12,791 nucleotides of DNA from an uncultured Prevotella sp. (GCA_934183355.1 CAKPST010000055.1:1-12791); one strand, 5' to 3'. Positions 1 through 7,822 are shown, counted from the stretch's first letter. Made by a program: numbers and translations. The notes: a model not told the origin generated them from the sequence alone.

Positions 1-51
1 AGCAACTGACTCTTAATCAGTGGGTCTAGGGTTCGAATCCCTAAGGGTGTA
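1..51 (+). tRNA. tRNA-Lys (anticodon CTT), 5' part cut off by the window edge
   Basis: The visible part starts in the D-arm. The anticodon stem is 5-9 paired with 17-21, and the seven-base loop at 10-16 (CTCTTAA) places anticodon CTT at 12-14, which reads the lysine codon AAG. The T-arm follows with stem TAGGG/CCCTA and loop TTCGAAT. The 3' acceptor strand AGGGTGT and discriminator A end at 51. The next bases are CATC, so CCA is not encoded and must be added after transcription. The 5' acceptor strand and most of the D-arm lie before base 1. Confidence 0.95.
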
Positions 52-55
52 CATC

Positions 56-96
56 AAAGCGTTGGCTGTCAAAGGTCAACGCTTTTTTTATTTTTT
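56..96 (+). terminator. Intrinsic terminator of the tRNA-Lys transcript
   Basis: AAAGCGTTG at 56-64 pairs perfectly with CAACGCTTT at 77-85, around a 12-base loop. A T-rich tract broken by a single A follows through 96. It begins five bases after the tRNA ends, so it fits a rho-independent terminator for the tRNA and isolates pflB from it. Confidence 0.9.
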
Positions 97-162
97 GCTG
101 ATATGGAGCGTAACTGAAAAAAGAGAAATGTCTATTTTTAAACATAATTAATTATAACAACT

Positions 163-2409
163 ATGAGAAAAGAATGGAGAGGTTTCAAAGGAAACAAGTG
201 GCAATCAGAAGTTAATCTTCGTGATTTCATTCAGAACAATTACACCAGCTATGACGGCGATGAGTCGTTCTTGGCAGAACCTACCCCTGCTACTGACACA
301 CTTTGGACTAAACTCAAGGAACTCCAGAAGGAGGAGCGTGCTAAAGGCGGTGTCCTAGATATGGAGACCGAGATAGTGTCAGGTCTTACAGCTTATGGCG
401 CAGCCTATATCGACGAGAATGCTAAAGATCTGGAGAAGGTAGTCGGATTGCAGACCGACAAGCCTCTGAAGCGTGCCTTCATGCCTTATGGTGGCATCAA
501 GATGGCAGAGCAGGCTTGTACAACATACGGCTATGAGCCTTCGGCTAAGCTTCATGAGATTTTCCATAATTATTGCAAGACGCACAACGATGGTGTATTC
601 GATGCTTATACATCGGAGATGAAGCTCGTGCGTCACAATCATATTCTTACTGGACTTCCCGACACTTATGGTCGTGGACGTATTGTAGGCGACTATCGTC
701 GTGTGGCTCTTTATGGTGTCGACTACCTCATTGCTGAGAAGAAGCACGACCTCGACACTATGGGCGACCACGAGATGATTGACGAGGTTATCCGTCTGCG
801 TGAGGAAGTGTCTATGCAGATTAAGGCTCTCAAGGGTCTTAAGGAGATGGCTGCCATGTATGGTTTTGACATCTCGCAGCCTGCACAGAATGCTCGCGAG
901 GCTGTTCAGTGGCTCTACTTCGGCTATCTTGGAGCCGTTAAGACACAGAATGGTGCGGCTATGTCTGTAGGTCGTATCTCTACATTCCTCGACATCTACT
1001 TCGAGCGCGACTTCGCTGAGGGTACACTCACTGAGGCTGACGCACAGGAACTTATCGACCACTTGGTGATGAAGTTCCGTATGGTGAAGTTCGCCCGCAT
1101 CCCTTCATACAACCAGCTCTTCTCTGGCGACCCAGTTTGGGCTACTCTTGAGGTAGGTGGTATGGGTCAGGACGGCCGTTCGATGGTTACAAAGAACGAC
1201 TTCCGTTTCCTCCATACATTGGAGAACATGGGTCCTTCACCAGAGCCAAACCTCACTGTGCTCTATTGCTCACGTCTGCCGAAGGCATTCAAGCGTTATG
1301 CTGCCATGATTTCGGTTAAGACCAGCTCTATTCAGTATGAGAACGACGACGTAATGCGTCCTGTTTGGGGTGACGACTACAGCATCTGCTGCTGCGTATC
1401 GGCTACACAGACAGGTAAGGAGATGCAGTTCTTCGGTGCACGTGCCAACCTCGCCAAGTGTCTCACTTATGCTATCTCTGGCGGTGTAGACTCAAAGACA
1501 CGCGAGCAGTGCGGTCCTAAGTATCGTGCCATTGAGGGTGACGTTGTAACATACGACGAGTTCATGCCACGTTTCATGGACATGATGGATTGGCTTGCAA
1601 GTGTTTATGTCAAGACACTCAACCTCATCCACTACATGCACGACAAGTACTTCTATGAGGCAGCCGAGATGGCTCTCATCGACACTAATGTTCGCCGCAC
1701 ATTCGCTACAGGTATTGCCGGATTCAGCCACGTAGTTGACTCTATCTCTGCTATCAAGTATGCCAAGGTGAACATCATCCGTGATGAGACAGGCTTCCCA
1801 TTGAGCTTCAAGACAGAGGGCGAGTTCCCACAGTATGGCAACGACGACGAGCGTGCTGACGAGATTGCAGTATGGTTGTTGAAGACATTCATGGCTATGA
1901 TCAAGAAGTATCACACCTATCGTGATTCTGAGCCTACAACGTCTATCCTCACCATCACATCTAATGTGGTATATGGCAAGTTCACAAGCAACATGCCTGA
2001 CGGACGTCCTGCCGGTGCTCCGCTTGCTCCTGGTGCCAATCCTTCGTATGGTGCCGAGAAGAACGGACTCCTTGCATCGCTCAACTCAGTGGCTAAGTTG
2101 CCTTATGAGTATGCACTCGACGGTATCTCAAACACACAGACCATCAGCCCAAGTGCTCTCGGACACGATGACGAGGAGCGTTCGCAGACTCTTGTTGGTG
2201 TTATGGATGGCTACTTCAGCCAGGGTGCACACCACCTCAACGTCAATGTCTTCGGCGTGGACAAGCTCAAGGACGCAATGGAGCATCCAGAGAAGGAGGA
2301 GTATCAGAACTTCACTATCCGTGTAAGTGGATATGCCGTTAAGTTCATCGACCTCACACGCGAGCAGCAGCTTGACGTGATTGCCCGCCAGGCTCACGAA
2401 AGACTGTAA
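163..2409 (+). CDS. pflB: Formate acetyltransferase (pyruvate formate-lyase)
   Basis: Glycyl-radical enzyme that converts pyruvate and CoA to acetyl-CoA and formate in the cytoplasm during fermentation. The protein is 748 residues, close to the roughly 760 of the E. coli enzyme. The catalytic cysteine pair is Cys410-Cys411 in the run ICCCVSATQ, which carries one extra Cys just before the pair. The glycine radical site is Gly723 in RVSGYAV near the C-terminus. The N-terminal PFL-like domain fills most of the length and the Gly-radical domain the last 120 or so residues. The start is the first in-frame ATG after an A/T-rich leader typical of Bacteroidota. pflA follows four bases after the stop, so enzyme and activase are made together. 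Codon use strongly favours AAG, GAG, CGT and CTC, as expected for a highly expressed gene. I see no convincing promoter box in 97-162: TATTTTTA at 133-140 is one base off and has no upstream partner. Confidence 0.97.
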   Translation: MRKEWRGFKGNKWQSEVNLRDFIQNNYTSYDGDESFLAEPTPATDTLWTKLKELQKEERAKGGVLDMETEIVSGLTAYGAAYIDENAKDLEKVVGLQTDKPLKRAFMPYGGIKMAEQACTTYGYEPSAKLHEIFHNYCKTHNDGVFDAYTSEMKLVRHNHILTGLPDTYGRGRIVGDYRRVALYGVDYLIAEKKHDLDTMGDHEMIDEVIRLREEVSMQIKALKGLKEMAAMYGFDISQPAQNAREAVQWLYFGYLGAVKTQNGAAMSVGRISTFLDIYFERDFAEGTLTEADAQELIDHLVMKFRMVKFARIPSYNQLFSGDPVWATLEVGGMGQDGRSMVTKNDFRFLHTLENMGPSPEPNLTVLYCSRLPKAFKRYAAMISVKTSSIQYENDDVMRPVWGDDYSICCCVSATQTGKEMQFFGARANLAKCLTYAISGGVDSKTREQCGPKYRAIEGDVVTYDEFMPRFMDMMDWLASVYVKTLNLIHYMHDKYFYEAAEMALIDTNVRRTFATGIAGFSHVVDSISAIKYAKVNIIRDETGFPLSFKTEGEFPQYGNDDERADEIAVWLLKTFMAMIKKYHTYRDSEPTTSILTITSNVVYGKFTSNMPDGRPAGAPLAPGANPSYGAEKNGLLASLNSVAKLPYEYALDGISNTQTISPSALGHDDEERSQTLVGVMDGYFSQGAHHLNVNVFGVDKLKDAMEHPEKEEYQNFTIRVSGYAVKFIDLTREQQLDVIARQAHERL

Positions 2410-2413
2410 TTAT

Positions 2414-3151
2414 ATGTCATTGACAGGATATGTACATAGTGTCGAAAGCTTCGGTTCGGTAGACGGACCGGGCATTCGATTCTTGATATTCTTGCAGGGA
2501 TGTCCCATGCGTTGCCGTTTCTGCCATAATCCCGACTCGTGGAAAACACGTGTTGGCGAGGAAAAGACTGTGGCTCAACTGCTTGAGCAAGCCGAGCGCT
2601 TTCGCCCATATTGGGGCAATAGCGGTGGTATAACGGTGAGTGGTGGCGAGGCATTGATGCAGATTGACTTTCTCATCGAACTGTTTGAGGAGGCAAAACG
2701 ACGTGGCATCAATACATGTCTTGACACATCGGCACAGCCGTTCAAGCGAGAGGGCGACTTCTTCGGCAAGTTTGAGCGTCTGATGGCAGCCACTGACACA
2801 GTGTTGCTCGACATCAAGCACATCGACAGCGAGGAACATAAGAAGTTGACGGGATTCCCCAACGATAATATTCTTGATTGTGCCCGCTATTTGAGTGAGA
2901 TATCAAAGCCCGTGTGGATTCGCCATGTGCTCATACCCGGCATCACTGATGACGACGTATGTCTGCACCAGTTGGCTGACTTCCTCGGCACGCTTAATAA
3001 CATAGAGCGTATAGACGTGTTGCCATATCACACGTTGGGTGTCTTCAAGTATGAGCGTCTTGGCATCGACTATCCCCTCAAGGGAGTGGAAACGCCTACA
3101 ACAGAGCGTGTTGACAACGCTCGTCGCATTCTGCAAGAAGCAGTCAAATGA
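2414..3151 (+). CDS. pflA: Pyruvate formate-lyase activating enzyme (radical SAM)
   Basis: Uses S-adenosylmethionine and a [4Fe-4S] cluster to install the glycyl radical on PflB at Gly723. The protein is 245 residues, essentially the same as E. coli PflA. The cluster motif CxxxCxxC is Cys30, Cys34 and Cys37 (GCPMRCRFCHN). The SAM-binding TVSGGEA motif follows near residue 78. An upstream ATG at 2381 would extend the protein by 11 residues but lies inside pflB. The ATG at 2414, four bases past the pflB stop, gives the family-typical N-terminus beginning MSLTGYVHSVESFGSVDGPG. The gene is co-transcribed with pflB. A strong hairpin begins nine bases after its stop. Confidence 0.96.
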   Translation: MSLTGYVHSVESFGSVDGPGIRFLIFLQGCPMRCRFCHNPDSWKTRVGEEKTVAQLLEQAERFRPYWGNSGGITVSGGEALMQIDFLIELFEEAKRRGINTCLDTSAQPFKREGDFFGKFERLMAATDTVLLDIKHIDSEEHKKLTGFPNDNILDCARYLSEISKPVWIRHVLIPGITDDDVCLHQLADFLGTLNNIERIDVLPYHTLGVFKYERLGIDYPLKGVETPTTERVDNARRILQEAVK

Positions 3152-3160
3152 TAATTATTT

Positions 3161-3207
3161 ACGCCATTTTCTTATAGATTGAAACAATATCTATGAGAAA
3201 ATGGCGT
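3161..3207 (+). terminator. 19-bp hairpin at the 3' end of pflBA, possible terminator or mRNA-stabilising stem
   Basis: Bases 3161-3179 pair with 3189-3207 over 19 positions with a single G-T wobble, around the nine-base loop TGAAACAAT. It starts nine bases after the pflA stop. What follows is TATCATATATAT rather than a T-run, so it is an imperfect intrinsic terminator. It could instead protect the 3' end of the pflBA message. An in-frame ATG of the next gene, at 3193, lies inside the right arm, which argues against that ATG as a start. Confidence 0.5.
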
Positions 3208-3219
3208 TATCATATATAT

Positions 3220-4677
3220 ATGATAAAGACAATAATCAACTGTATAATATTCGTCCTGGGGATGACTATGTTTTTTTCCTGCGACGACGGAGACTCGTTT
3301 ACGACATCTCCCTCCAATATGCTGACATTCTCCACCGACACGGTGAAGCTCGACACAGTGTTCTCCACTGTGCCGTCGTCGACGCGCTCGTTTTGGGTGT
3401 ACAATCGCTCAGGAGATGGGTTACGATGCAAAAGTGTGCGACTTGAGGGTGGTAACCAGACCGGTTTTCGTGCCAATGTGGACGGAGTATATCTCAGTCC
3501 GGAGCAAGGCTATAAGGCGAGCGACATAGAAGTGCGCAACAAGGACAGCATACGTGTCTATGTGGAACTGACATCGGTGGCTACCAACAGCGACCTTCCG
3601 AAGCGTCTTAGCGACAACTTGGTATTCACGCTTGAGAGTGGACGCGAGCAGAAGGTGGCTCTCGACGCATGGACGTGGGATGCACGCTTTATGCGCAACA
3701 CAAAGGTGGAAAGCGACATGACCCTGTCGGCAGGCAAGCCGCTTGTGGTGTATGGAATGATGACGGTGGAGGAGGGTGTCACACTCACCATAGACGCAGG
3801 TGCAACACTTTATTTTCACGGCGATGCAGGCATAGATGTCAAGGGACGTATAGTCTGCAAAGGCACGCCGACGGCTCCTGTCACATTGCGTGGCGACCGC
3901 CTCGACCACATGTTCGACTATCTGCCCTACGACCGTATGAGTGGACAATGGCAGGGAATACACATCGCCGAGACATCATACGACAATCAAATAGACTACA
4001 CCGACATACATAGTGCGTTCAATGGAGTGCAGGTGGACTCGTCGGATGTGGCTCGACAGACACTCGACATACGCAACTCTATCATACACAACTGTCAAGG
4101 CAATGCTCTCGGAATAGTAAATTCGAAGGTTGTGCTGGAAAATTGCCAACTGACCAACGCCTTGGGCAACTGTCTGTCAGTAGACGGTGGCGATGTGACG
4201 GTGAATAGTTCGACACTCGCTCAGTTCTATCCATTTGACGCAATGCGTGGCAGTGCCATCTATTTCTCGGGCATCAACCATCCGCTTGTGGCTATAAATT
4301 GCACCAATACACTCATCACTGGATATTCCAACGACGAGTTGATGGGTGGCAAACCTTCGGATGATAATGACAACGCTTTCAACTACTCATTCGCCAACTG
4401 CATTATACGCACTCCCGAACCAGACGACTGGGAGATAGAAGGCAAAAATTTTAAGGATGTAGTATTTGAAGATGTGGAGGACACCATTAGCTGTGGAAGA
4501 AAGCATTTTGTGCTTGTTGACGGCGACAAGCAGCATTATGACTTCCATCTGCGCAAGGAGTCGGCGGCTGTAGACAAGGCTAATCCAGAGACTTCTGCCA
4601 AGACCGACCGCGACGGACGTGAGCGCGACCAACTGCCAGATGTAGGAGCTTATGAATATATAAAGACCGAAGAGTAA
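3220..4677 (+). CDS. Secreted lipoprotein with a parallel beta-helix-like region
   Basis: Predicted 485-residue cell-envelope lipoprotein of unknown function. From the ATG at 3220 it has a short basic N-terminus, a hydrophobic segment and a lipobox ending FFSC, so Cys21 would be lipidated. The next residues DDGD are acidic, which in Bacteroidota resembles the export signal of surface-exposed lipoproteins. After a beta-rich N-terminal part, a region from about residue 170 onward shows the spacing of right-handed beta-helix repeats (LTIDAGATLYFHG, IDVKGRIVCKGTP, QWQGIHI). The C-terminus DVGAYEY resembles the end seen in many Bacteroidota beta-helix proteins with a so-called choice-of-anchor Q domain (from memory). 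Beta-helix folds often bind or cleave polysaccharide, but I see no catalytic signature. An ATG at 3193 adds nine residues but sits in the hairpin and spoils the signal peptide. cdd follows after 23 bases. Confidence 0.85.
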   Translation: MIKTIINCIIFVLGMTMFFSCDDGDSFTTSPSNMLTFSTDTVKLDTVFSTVPSSTRSFWVYNRSGDGLRCKSVRLEGGNQTGFRANVDGVYLSPEQGYKASDIEVRNKDSIRVYVELTSVATNSDLPKRLSDNLVFTLESGREQKVALDAWTWDARFMRNTKVESDMTLSAGKPLVVYGMMTVEEGVTLTIDAGATLYFHGDAGIDVKGRIVCKGTPTAPVTLRGDRLDHMFDYLPYDRMSGQWQGIHIAETSYDNQIDYTDIHSAFNGVQVDSSDVARQTLDIRNSIIHNCQGNALGIVNSKVVLENCQLTNALGNCLSVDGGDVTVNSSTLAQFYPFDAMRGSAIYFSGINHPLVAINCTNTLITGYSNDELMGGKPSDDNDNAFNYSFANCIIRTPEPDDWEIEGKNFKDVVFEDVEDTISCGRKHFVLVDGDKQHYDFHLRKESAAVDKANPETSAKTDRDGRERDQLPDVGAYEYIKTEE

Positions 4678-4700
4678 TAAAAAATTAATCTTAAATCAAT

Positions 4701-5180
4701 ATGAAACAGATCAACCTCAACATTTGCATAACTCACAGTCAGCTCGACGAACTCTCAGCCGAGGATCGTCAGCTTGTGGAGAAGGCTCTCGAAGCCACCA
4801 ATAACGCATACGCCGAATACAGCCACTTCTATGTGGGTGCGGCTCTGCGTCTTGCTAATGGACATATAGTGATAGGTGCCAATCAGGAGAATGCGGCGTT
4901 CCCGTCAGGTCTGTGCGCCGAGCGCACAGCTATATTCGCAGCCCAAGCCAATTATCCCGATCAACCAGTGACCTCGCTTGCCATCGTTGCACGCAACGAT
5001 AATGGTCTGCTCGAAGAGCCCGTAAGTCCTTGTGGTGCTTGCCGTCAGGTGATTCTTGGCATTGAAGACAGATATAAAAAACCCATTCGCATCTTGCTCT
5101 ATGGCAAGCGCGGAGTGTACAGCGTAGAGTCTATAAAGGATTTGTTGCCCCTGTCGTTTGTTGACTCAAGCATGGAATAG
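4701..5180 (+). CDS. cdd: Cytidine deaminase
   Basis: Deaminates cytidine and deoxycytidine to uridine and deoxyuridine in pyrimidine salvage, in the cytosol. The protein is 159 residues, somewhat longer than the roughly 130 of the homotetrameric class, with extra sequence at the N-terminus. The zinc site is complete: Cys72-Ala73-Glu74 (Glu74 is the proton shuttle) and Cys111/Cys114 in PCGAC. Asn61 and Glu63 in NQEN match the ribose-binding N-x-E motif. YSHFYVGAAL is the usual N-terminal family block. It lies 23 bases after the lipoprotein gene, so the two are probably co-transcribed, although no functional link is evident. An intrinsic terminator begins immediately after its stop. Confidence 0.95.
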   Translation: MKQINLNICITHSQLDELSAEDRQLVEKALEATNNAYAEYSHFYVGAALRLANGHIVIGANQENAAFPSGLCAERTAIFAAQANYPDQPVTSLAIVARNDNGLLEEPVSPCGACRQVILGIEDRYKKPIRILLYGKRGVYSVESIKDLLPLSFVDSSME

Positions 5181-5233
5181 AATAGGAAAAGGCATTAAAT
5201 AATTATAATCATTTTCCGCTTTCCTATTTTTTT
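5181..5233 (+). terminator. Intrinsic terminator after cdd
   Basis: AATAGGAAA at 5181-5189 pairs with TTTCCTATT at 5220-5228, followed by a T-run to 5233. The loop is about 30 bases, and AGG/CC bases inside it may pair further. The stem begins at the base after the cdd stop codon. Its right arm and T-run overlap promoter elements of the following operon. Confidence 0.75.
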
Positions 5234-5243
5234 CGTAATTTTG
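5213..5243 (+). promoter_or_regulatory. Bacteroidota-type promoter of the mmdA operon
   Basis: TAATTTTG at 5236-5243 is a perfect match to the -7 consensus TAnnTTTG. TTTC at 5213-5216, 19 bases upstream, is one base off the -33 element TTTG. Transcription would start near 5247, giving a leader of about 40 bases to the mmdA ATG. Confidence 0.75.
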
Positions 5244-5287
5244 CACGGAATATTGCAACGAAACATATATATAACACATATTTAAAT

Positions 5288-6853
5288 ATGAGCAAACAAG
5301 TAGAAAAAATTAAGGAATTGGTCGCAAAGCGCGAGCAGGCTCGTCTTGGTGGAGGCGAAAAAGCCATCGAGAAGCAGCACGCACGCGGCAAGTACACAGC
5401 GCGTGAACGTATCGAGATGCTTGTCGACGAGGGTTCGTTCGAGGAGTATGACATGTTCAAGAAGCACCGTTGCACAAACTTCGGCATGGACAAGAAGCAC
5501 TTCTATGGCGATGGTGTTGTTGCAGGTAGCGCTACTGTAGCCGGTCGATTGGTATATGTATATGCTCAGGACTTCACCGTGAACGGCGGTTCGCTCTCTG
5601 AGACAATGGCACAGAAGATTTGCAAGGTGATGGATATGGCTATGACAATGGGCGCTCCAGTCATCTGCATGAACGACTCGGGTGGTGCACGTATTCAGGA
5701 AGGCATCTGTGCCTTGGCAGGTTATGGCGAGATTTTCGAGCGCAATATCCTTGCTTCGGGTGTTATTCCTCAGATTTCTGCTATCATGGGTCCGTGTGCT
5801 GGTGGTGCTGTTTACTCTCCGGCTCTCACCGACTTCATCATCATGAAGGAGCAGACCTCATACATGTTCCTCACAGGTCCGAAGGTTGTGAAGACCGTTA
5901 CTGGCGAGGATATCGATGCTGAGCACCTTGGTGGTGCATCTGTACACGCTACAAAGAGTGGTGTTACACACTTCGCAGCCAAGACAGAGGAAGAGGCTAT
6001 AGAGATGATCAAGAGCTTGCTTTCGTTCATTCCGAGCAATAACACAGAGGAGGCTCCACGTGTTGAGTGCAACGACCCAATCAATCGTATGGAGGATTCT
6101 CTCAACGAGATTATCCCTGACGACCCCAACAAGGCCTACGATATGTACAAGGTGATTGGTGCTGTTACCGACAACGGCGAGTTCTTCGAGATTCAGCCTA
6201 AGTTCGCTAAGAACATCATCATCGGTTTCGCACGTTTCAATGGTCAGAGTGTTGGTATCGTAGCCAACCAGCCTGCTGCTTATGCAGGTGTGCTCGACGT
6301 TAATGCAAGCCGCAAGGCAGCACGTTTTGTTCGTTTCTGCGACGCTTTCAACATTCCTATCGTGTCACTCGTAGACGTTCCGGGCTTCCTTCCTGGTACA
6401 GGTCAGGAGTACAACGCTGTTATCCAGCACGGTGCTCAGCTGCTCTACGCTTACGGTGAGGCTACTGTGCCCAAGATTACAATCACATTGCGCAAGAGCT
6501 ACGGTGGTTCGCACATCGTTATGGGCTGCAAGCAGCTCCGTGCCGACCTCAACTTCGCTTGGCCATCATCAGAGATTGCCGTTATGGGTGCCAGTGGTGC
6601 TGTGGCTATTCTCTGTGGCAAAGAGGCTAAGGCTAAGAAGGAGGCTGGTGAAGATGTTAAGGCTTTCCTCGCAGAGAAGGAAGAGGAGTACACAGAGAAG
6701 TTTGCCAACCCATACGAGGCTGCTTCATACGGCTACATCGACGATGTAATCGAGCCACGCAACACTCGTTTCCGCATCTGCCGTGGTCTGGCTCAGCTTG
6801 CTACCAAGCGTCAGCAGTTGCCAGCTAAGAAGCATGGTTGCATGCCGATGTAA
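5288..6853 (+). CDS. mmdA: Methylmalonyl-CoA decarboxylase alpha subunit / acyl-CoA carboxyltransferase
   Basis: Carboxyltransferase subunit that moves the carboxyl group of methylmalonyl-CoA to the biotin of MmdC, giving propionyl-CoA; this is the last carbon step of the succinate-propionate route. It could also serve propionyl-CoA carboxylase (PccB) or transcarboxylase chemistry, as these share one fold. The protein has 521 residues, usual for the family. It shows two crotonase-type halves: N-terminal NDSGGARIQEG at 129-139 and the oxyanion-hole segment GPCAGGA at 168-174, then C-terminal DVPGFLPGTGQE at 363-374 and YGGSHIVMG from 405. The C-terminus ends KKHGCMPM, resembling the KKHGNIPL end of relatives. 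The gene heads an operon with the next two genes. Codon use resembles pflB and suggests high expression. The biotin carrier next door and the absence of a biotin carboxylase gene favour the decarboxylase reading. Confidence 0.92.
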   Translation: MSKQVEKIKELVAKREQARLGGGEKAIEKQHARGKYTARERIEMLVDEGSFEEYDMFKKHRCTNFGMDKKHFYGDGVVAGSATVAGRLVYVYAQDFTVNGGSLSETMAQKICKVMDMAMTMGAPVICMNDSGGARIQEGICALAGYGEIFERNILASGVIPQISAIMGPCAGGAVYSPALTDFIIMKEQTSYMFLTGPKVVKTVTGEDIDAEHLGGASVHATKSGVTHFAAKTEEEAIEMIKSLLSFIPSNNTEEAPRVECNDPINRMEDSLNEIIPDDPNKAYDMYKVIGAVTDNGEFFEIQPKFAKNIIIGFARFNGQSVGIVANQPAAYAGVLDVNASRKAARFVRFCDAFNIPIVSLVDVPGFLPGTGQEYNAVIQHGAQLLYAYGEATVPKITITLRKSYGGSHIVMGCKQLRADLNFAWPSSEIAVMGASGAVAILCGKEAKAKKEAGEDVKAFLAEKEEEYTEKFANPYEAASYGYIDDVIEPRNTRFRICRGLAQLATKRQQLPAKKHGCMPM

Positions 6854-6872
6854 TTCATAAAAAGTTAAGGAA

Positions 6873-7022
6873 ATGGATAAGAATATCTATGCAGCCATTG
6901 CCATGGCTTTGTATGAGTATCAGGGCAATAATGTACACGACAAAGAACCGGGCTTCATCACCATTCAGCCACGTCAGACAATGTGGAATGCCAAGTTCTT
7001 GAGTTTAACAGCTAAACCGTAA
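6873..7022 (+). CDS. Small 49-residue subunit, similar to MmdE / C-terminus of MmdD (OadG-like)
   Basis: A 49-residue ORF between mmdA (19-base gap) and mmdC (11-base gap), in the same direction and with AAGG four bases before the ATG. It reads MDKNIYAAIAMALYEYQGNN at the start and then VHDKEPGFITIQPRQTMWNAK in the middle. The AAIAMALYEY block, acidic/His segment and a conserved Trp before a basic residue recall the cytoplasmic tail of the delta/gamma subunit of sodium-pumping decarboxylases and the epsilon subunit of Veillonella methylmalonyl-CoA decarboxylase, which stabilise the complex. There is no long membrane segment, so a membrane anchor is missing. The family resemblance is from memory; the position in the operon is what is seen directly. 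It is easily missed by length cut-offs. Confidence 0.85.
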   Translation: MDKNIYAAIAMALYEYQGNNVHDKEPGFITIQPRQTMWNAKFLSLTAKP

Positions 7023-7033
7023 TCAAAAGAATA

Positions 7034-7459
7034 ATGAAAGAATTCAAATATACTATCGACGGACAGGAGTACAAGGTCCAGATAGAGGATGTTGAGGGCA
7101 ACATCGCCAGTGTGAACGTTAATGGCGAGGTTTTCAAGGTAGAAATGGAGCAGGAGGCAGAGCCTGAGAAGAAGAAGGTTGTTCTTGGACAGCCTGCTGC
7201 TGCCGCTGAAGAGGGCGAGACAACAAGCGCCGCTAATGTCAACGCTGCAAATGCAGTGAAGGCTCCGCTGCCTGGTGTAGTGACCGAGATAAAGGTTGCT
7301 GTAGGCGACGAGGTTAAGGCTGGCGACACAGTGCTCGTGCTTGAGGCTATGAAGATGGCTAACAACATCGAGGCTGAGAAGGACGGCAAGGTTACAGCTA
7401 TCTGCGTTAAGACTGGCGAGAGCGTTCTTGAGGACTCTCCGCTTGTAGTTATCGAGTAA
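7034..7459 (+). CDS. mmdC: Biotin carboxyl carrier subunit of methylmalonyl-CoA decarboxylase
   Basis: Carries the covalently bound biotin that receives CO2 from MmdA. The protein has 141 residues in three parts: a short N-terminal domain (about 1-45, MKEFKYTIDGQEYKVQIEDV), an Ala/Pro/Glu-rich flexible linker (about 50-78), and a biotinyl domain from APLPG to the end. Lys107 in EAMKM is the biotinylation site. The GDEVKAGDTVLVLEAMKM spacing is that of classical BCCP/1.3S domains. It is the last gene of the mmdA operon. In relatives a beta subunit gene (membrane sodium pump, OadB/MmdB) usually follows; here a terminator hairpin follows instead, then genes on the other strand. Confidence 0.94.
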   Translation: MKEFKYTIDGQEYKVQIEDVEGNIASVNVNGEVFKVEMEQEAEPEKKKVVLGQPAAAAEEGETTSAANVNAANAVKAPLPGVVTEIKVAVGDEVKAGDTVLVLEAMKMANNIEAEKDGKVTAICVKTGESVLEDSPLVVIE

Positions 7460-7482
7460 TAATAAATAAGAAGTAAAATAAT

Positions 7483-7560
7483 AAAGTTGAGAGTTTAAAG
7501 TTTATGGTTATGCAGAATCACTCATAACTACAAACTATAAACTCTCAACTTTTTTTTATT
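7483..7560. terminator. Long bidirectional terminator hairpin between mmdC and the pqqD-like gene
   Basis: Bases 7483-7512 pair with 7523-7552: a 30-bp stem with two mismatches and one wobble around the ten-base loop CAGAATCACT. On + it is followed by a T-run from 7550, which ends the mmd operon. On - it begins four bases after the pqqD-like stop codon and is followed by an AT-rich tract, so it can end that operon too. It is longer than a terminator needs and may be a copy of a dispersed palindromic element. Confidence 0.85.
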
Positions 7561-7822
7561 CAACGATTCCAGCTTCGCTCCATTGTTTTACAATCTTCTC
7601 TGAGTCTTTATGTGCAGTGGCGTTGTCTACGTCATATTCTGCCATAAGCAATTCGCACAGAGTGTCTGCGTTGAAGTCCTTGCCTTCGATGTTTTTCCAC
7701 AGATAAGCCGAACTTTCATTCATGCTTATGATTTTGGTGAAGTCGATGTTTTCCTTGCCTTCTGCCACGATGATGTTCTCGCCACATACGTTGCGGAGGA
7801 CGAATCCTTTCTTTGTCTTCAT
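7556..7822 (-). CDS. PqqD family protein (RiPP recognition element-like)
   Basis: An 88-residue protein with the PqqD layout: an N-terminal beta-strand part (GFVLRNVCGENIIVAEG), the central SMNESSAYLWKNIEG block that matches the LNxxAxxIWxxLxG family motif, then helices (ADTLCELLMAEYDVDNATAHKDSEKIV) and the end WSEAGIVE. PqqD and related domains bind leader peptides and present them to modifying enzymes. Here no radical-SAM enzyme or obvious precursor lies nearby. It is the last gene of a tight cluster, 30 bases after the peptidase-like gene and two genes after an HPr-kinase-like gene. A PqqD-like domain and an HPr-kinase-like enzyme also occur together in some lasso-peptide pathways, so peptide binding is a reasonable guess but unproven. 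Its stop codon overlaps the terminator T-run. Confidence 0.85.
   Translation of the reverse strand: MKTKKGFVLRNVCGENIIVAEGKENIDFTKIISMNESSAYLWKNIEGKDFNADTLCELLMAEYDVDNATAHKDSEKIVKQWSEAGIVE

Noticed and set aside
89..97. TATTTTTTG as a pflB promoter -7 box
   Set aside because: It has one base too many between TA and TTTG, lies in the tRNA terminator T-tract, and lacks an upstream element.
379..1062. 227-codon open frame on the minus strand inside pflB
   Set aside because: It is antisense to conserved PflB sequence, its protein is Cys/His/Leu-rich without domain logic, and no promoter or leader supports it. Codon bias of pflB creates open antisense frames.
3421..3963. 180-codon minus-strand frame in the lipoprotein gene
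   Set aside because: Composition is unlike a real protein (many Cys and His), and the plus-strand frame has a lipobox and beta-helix repeats.
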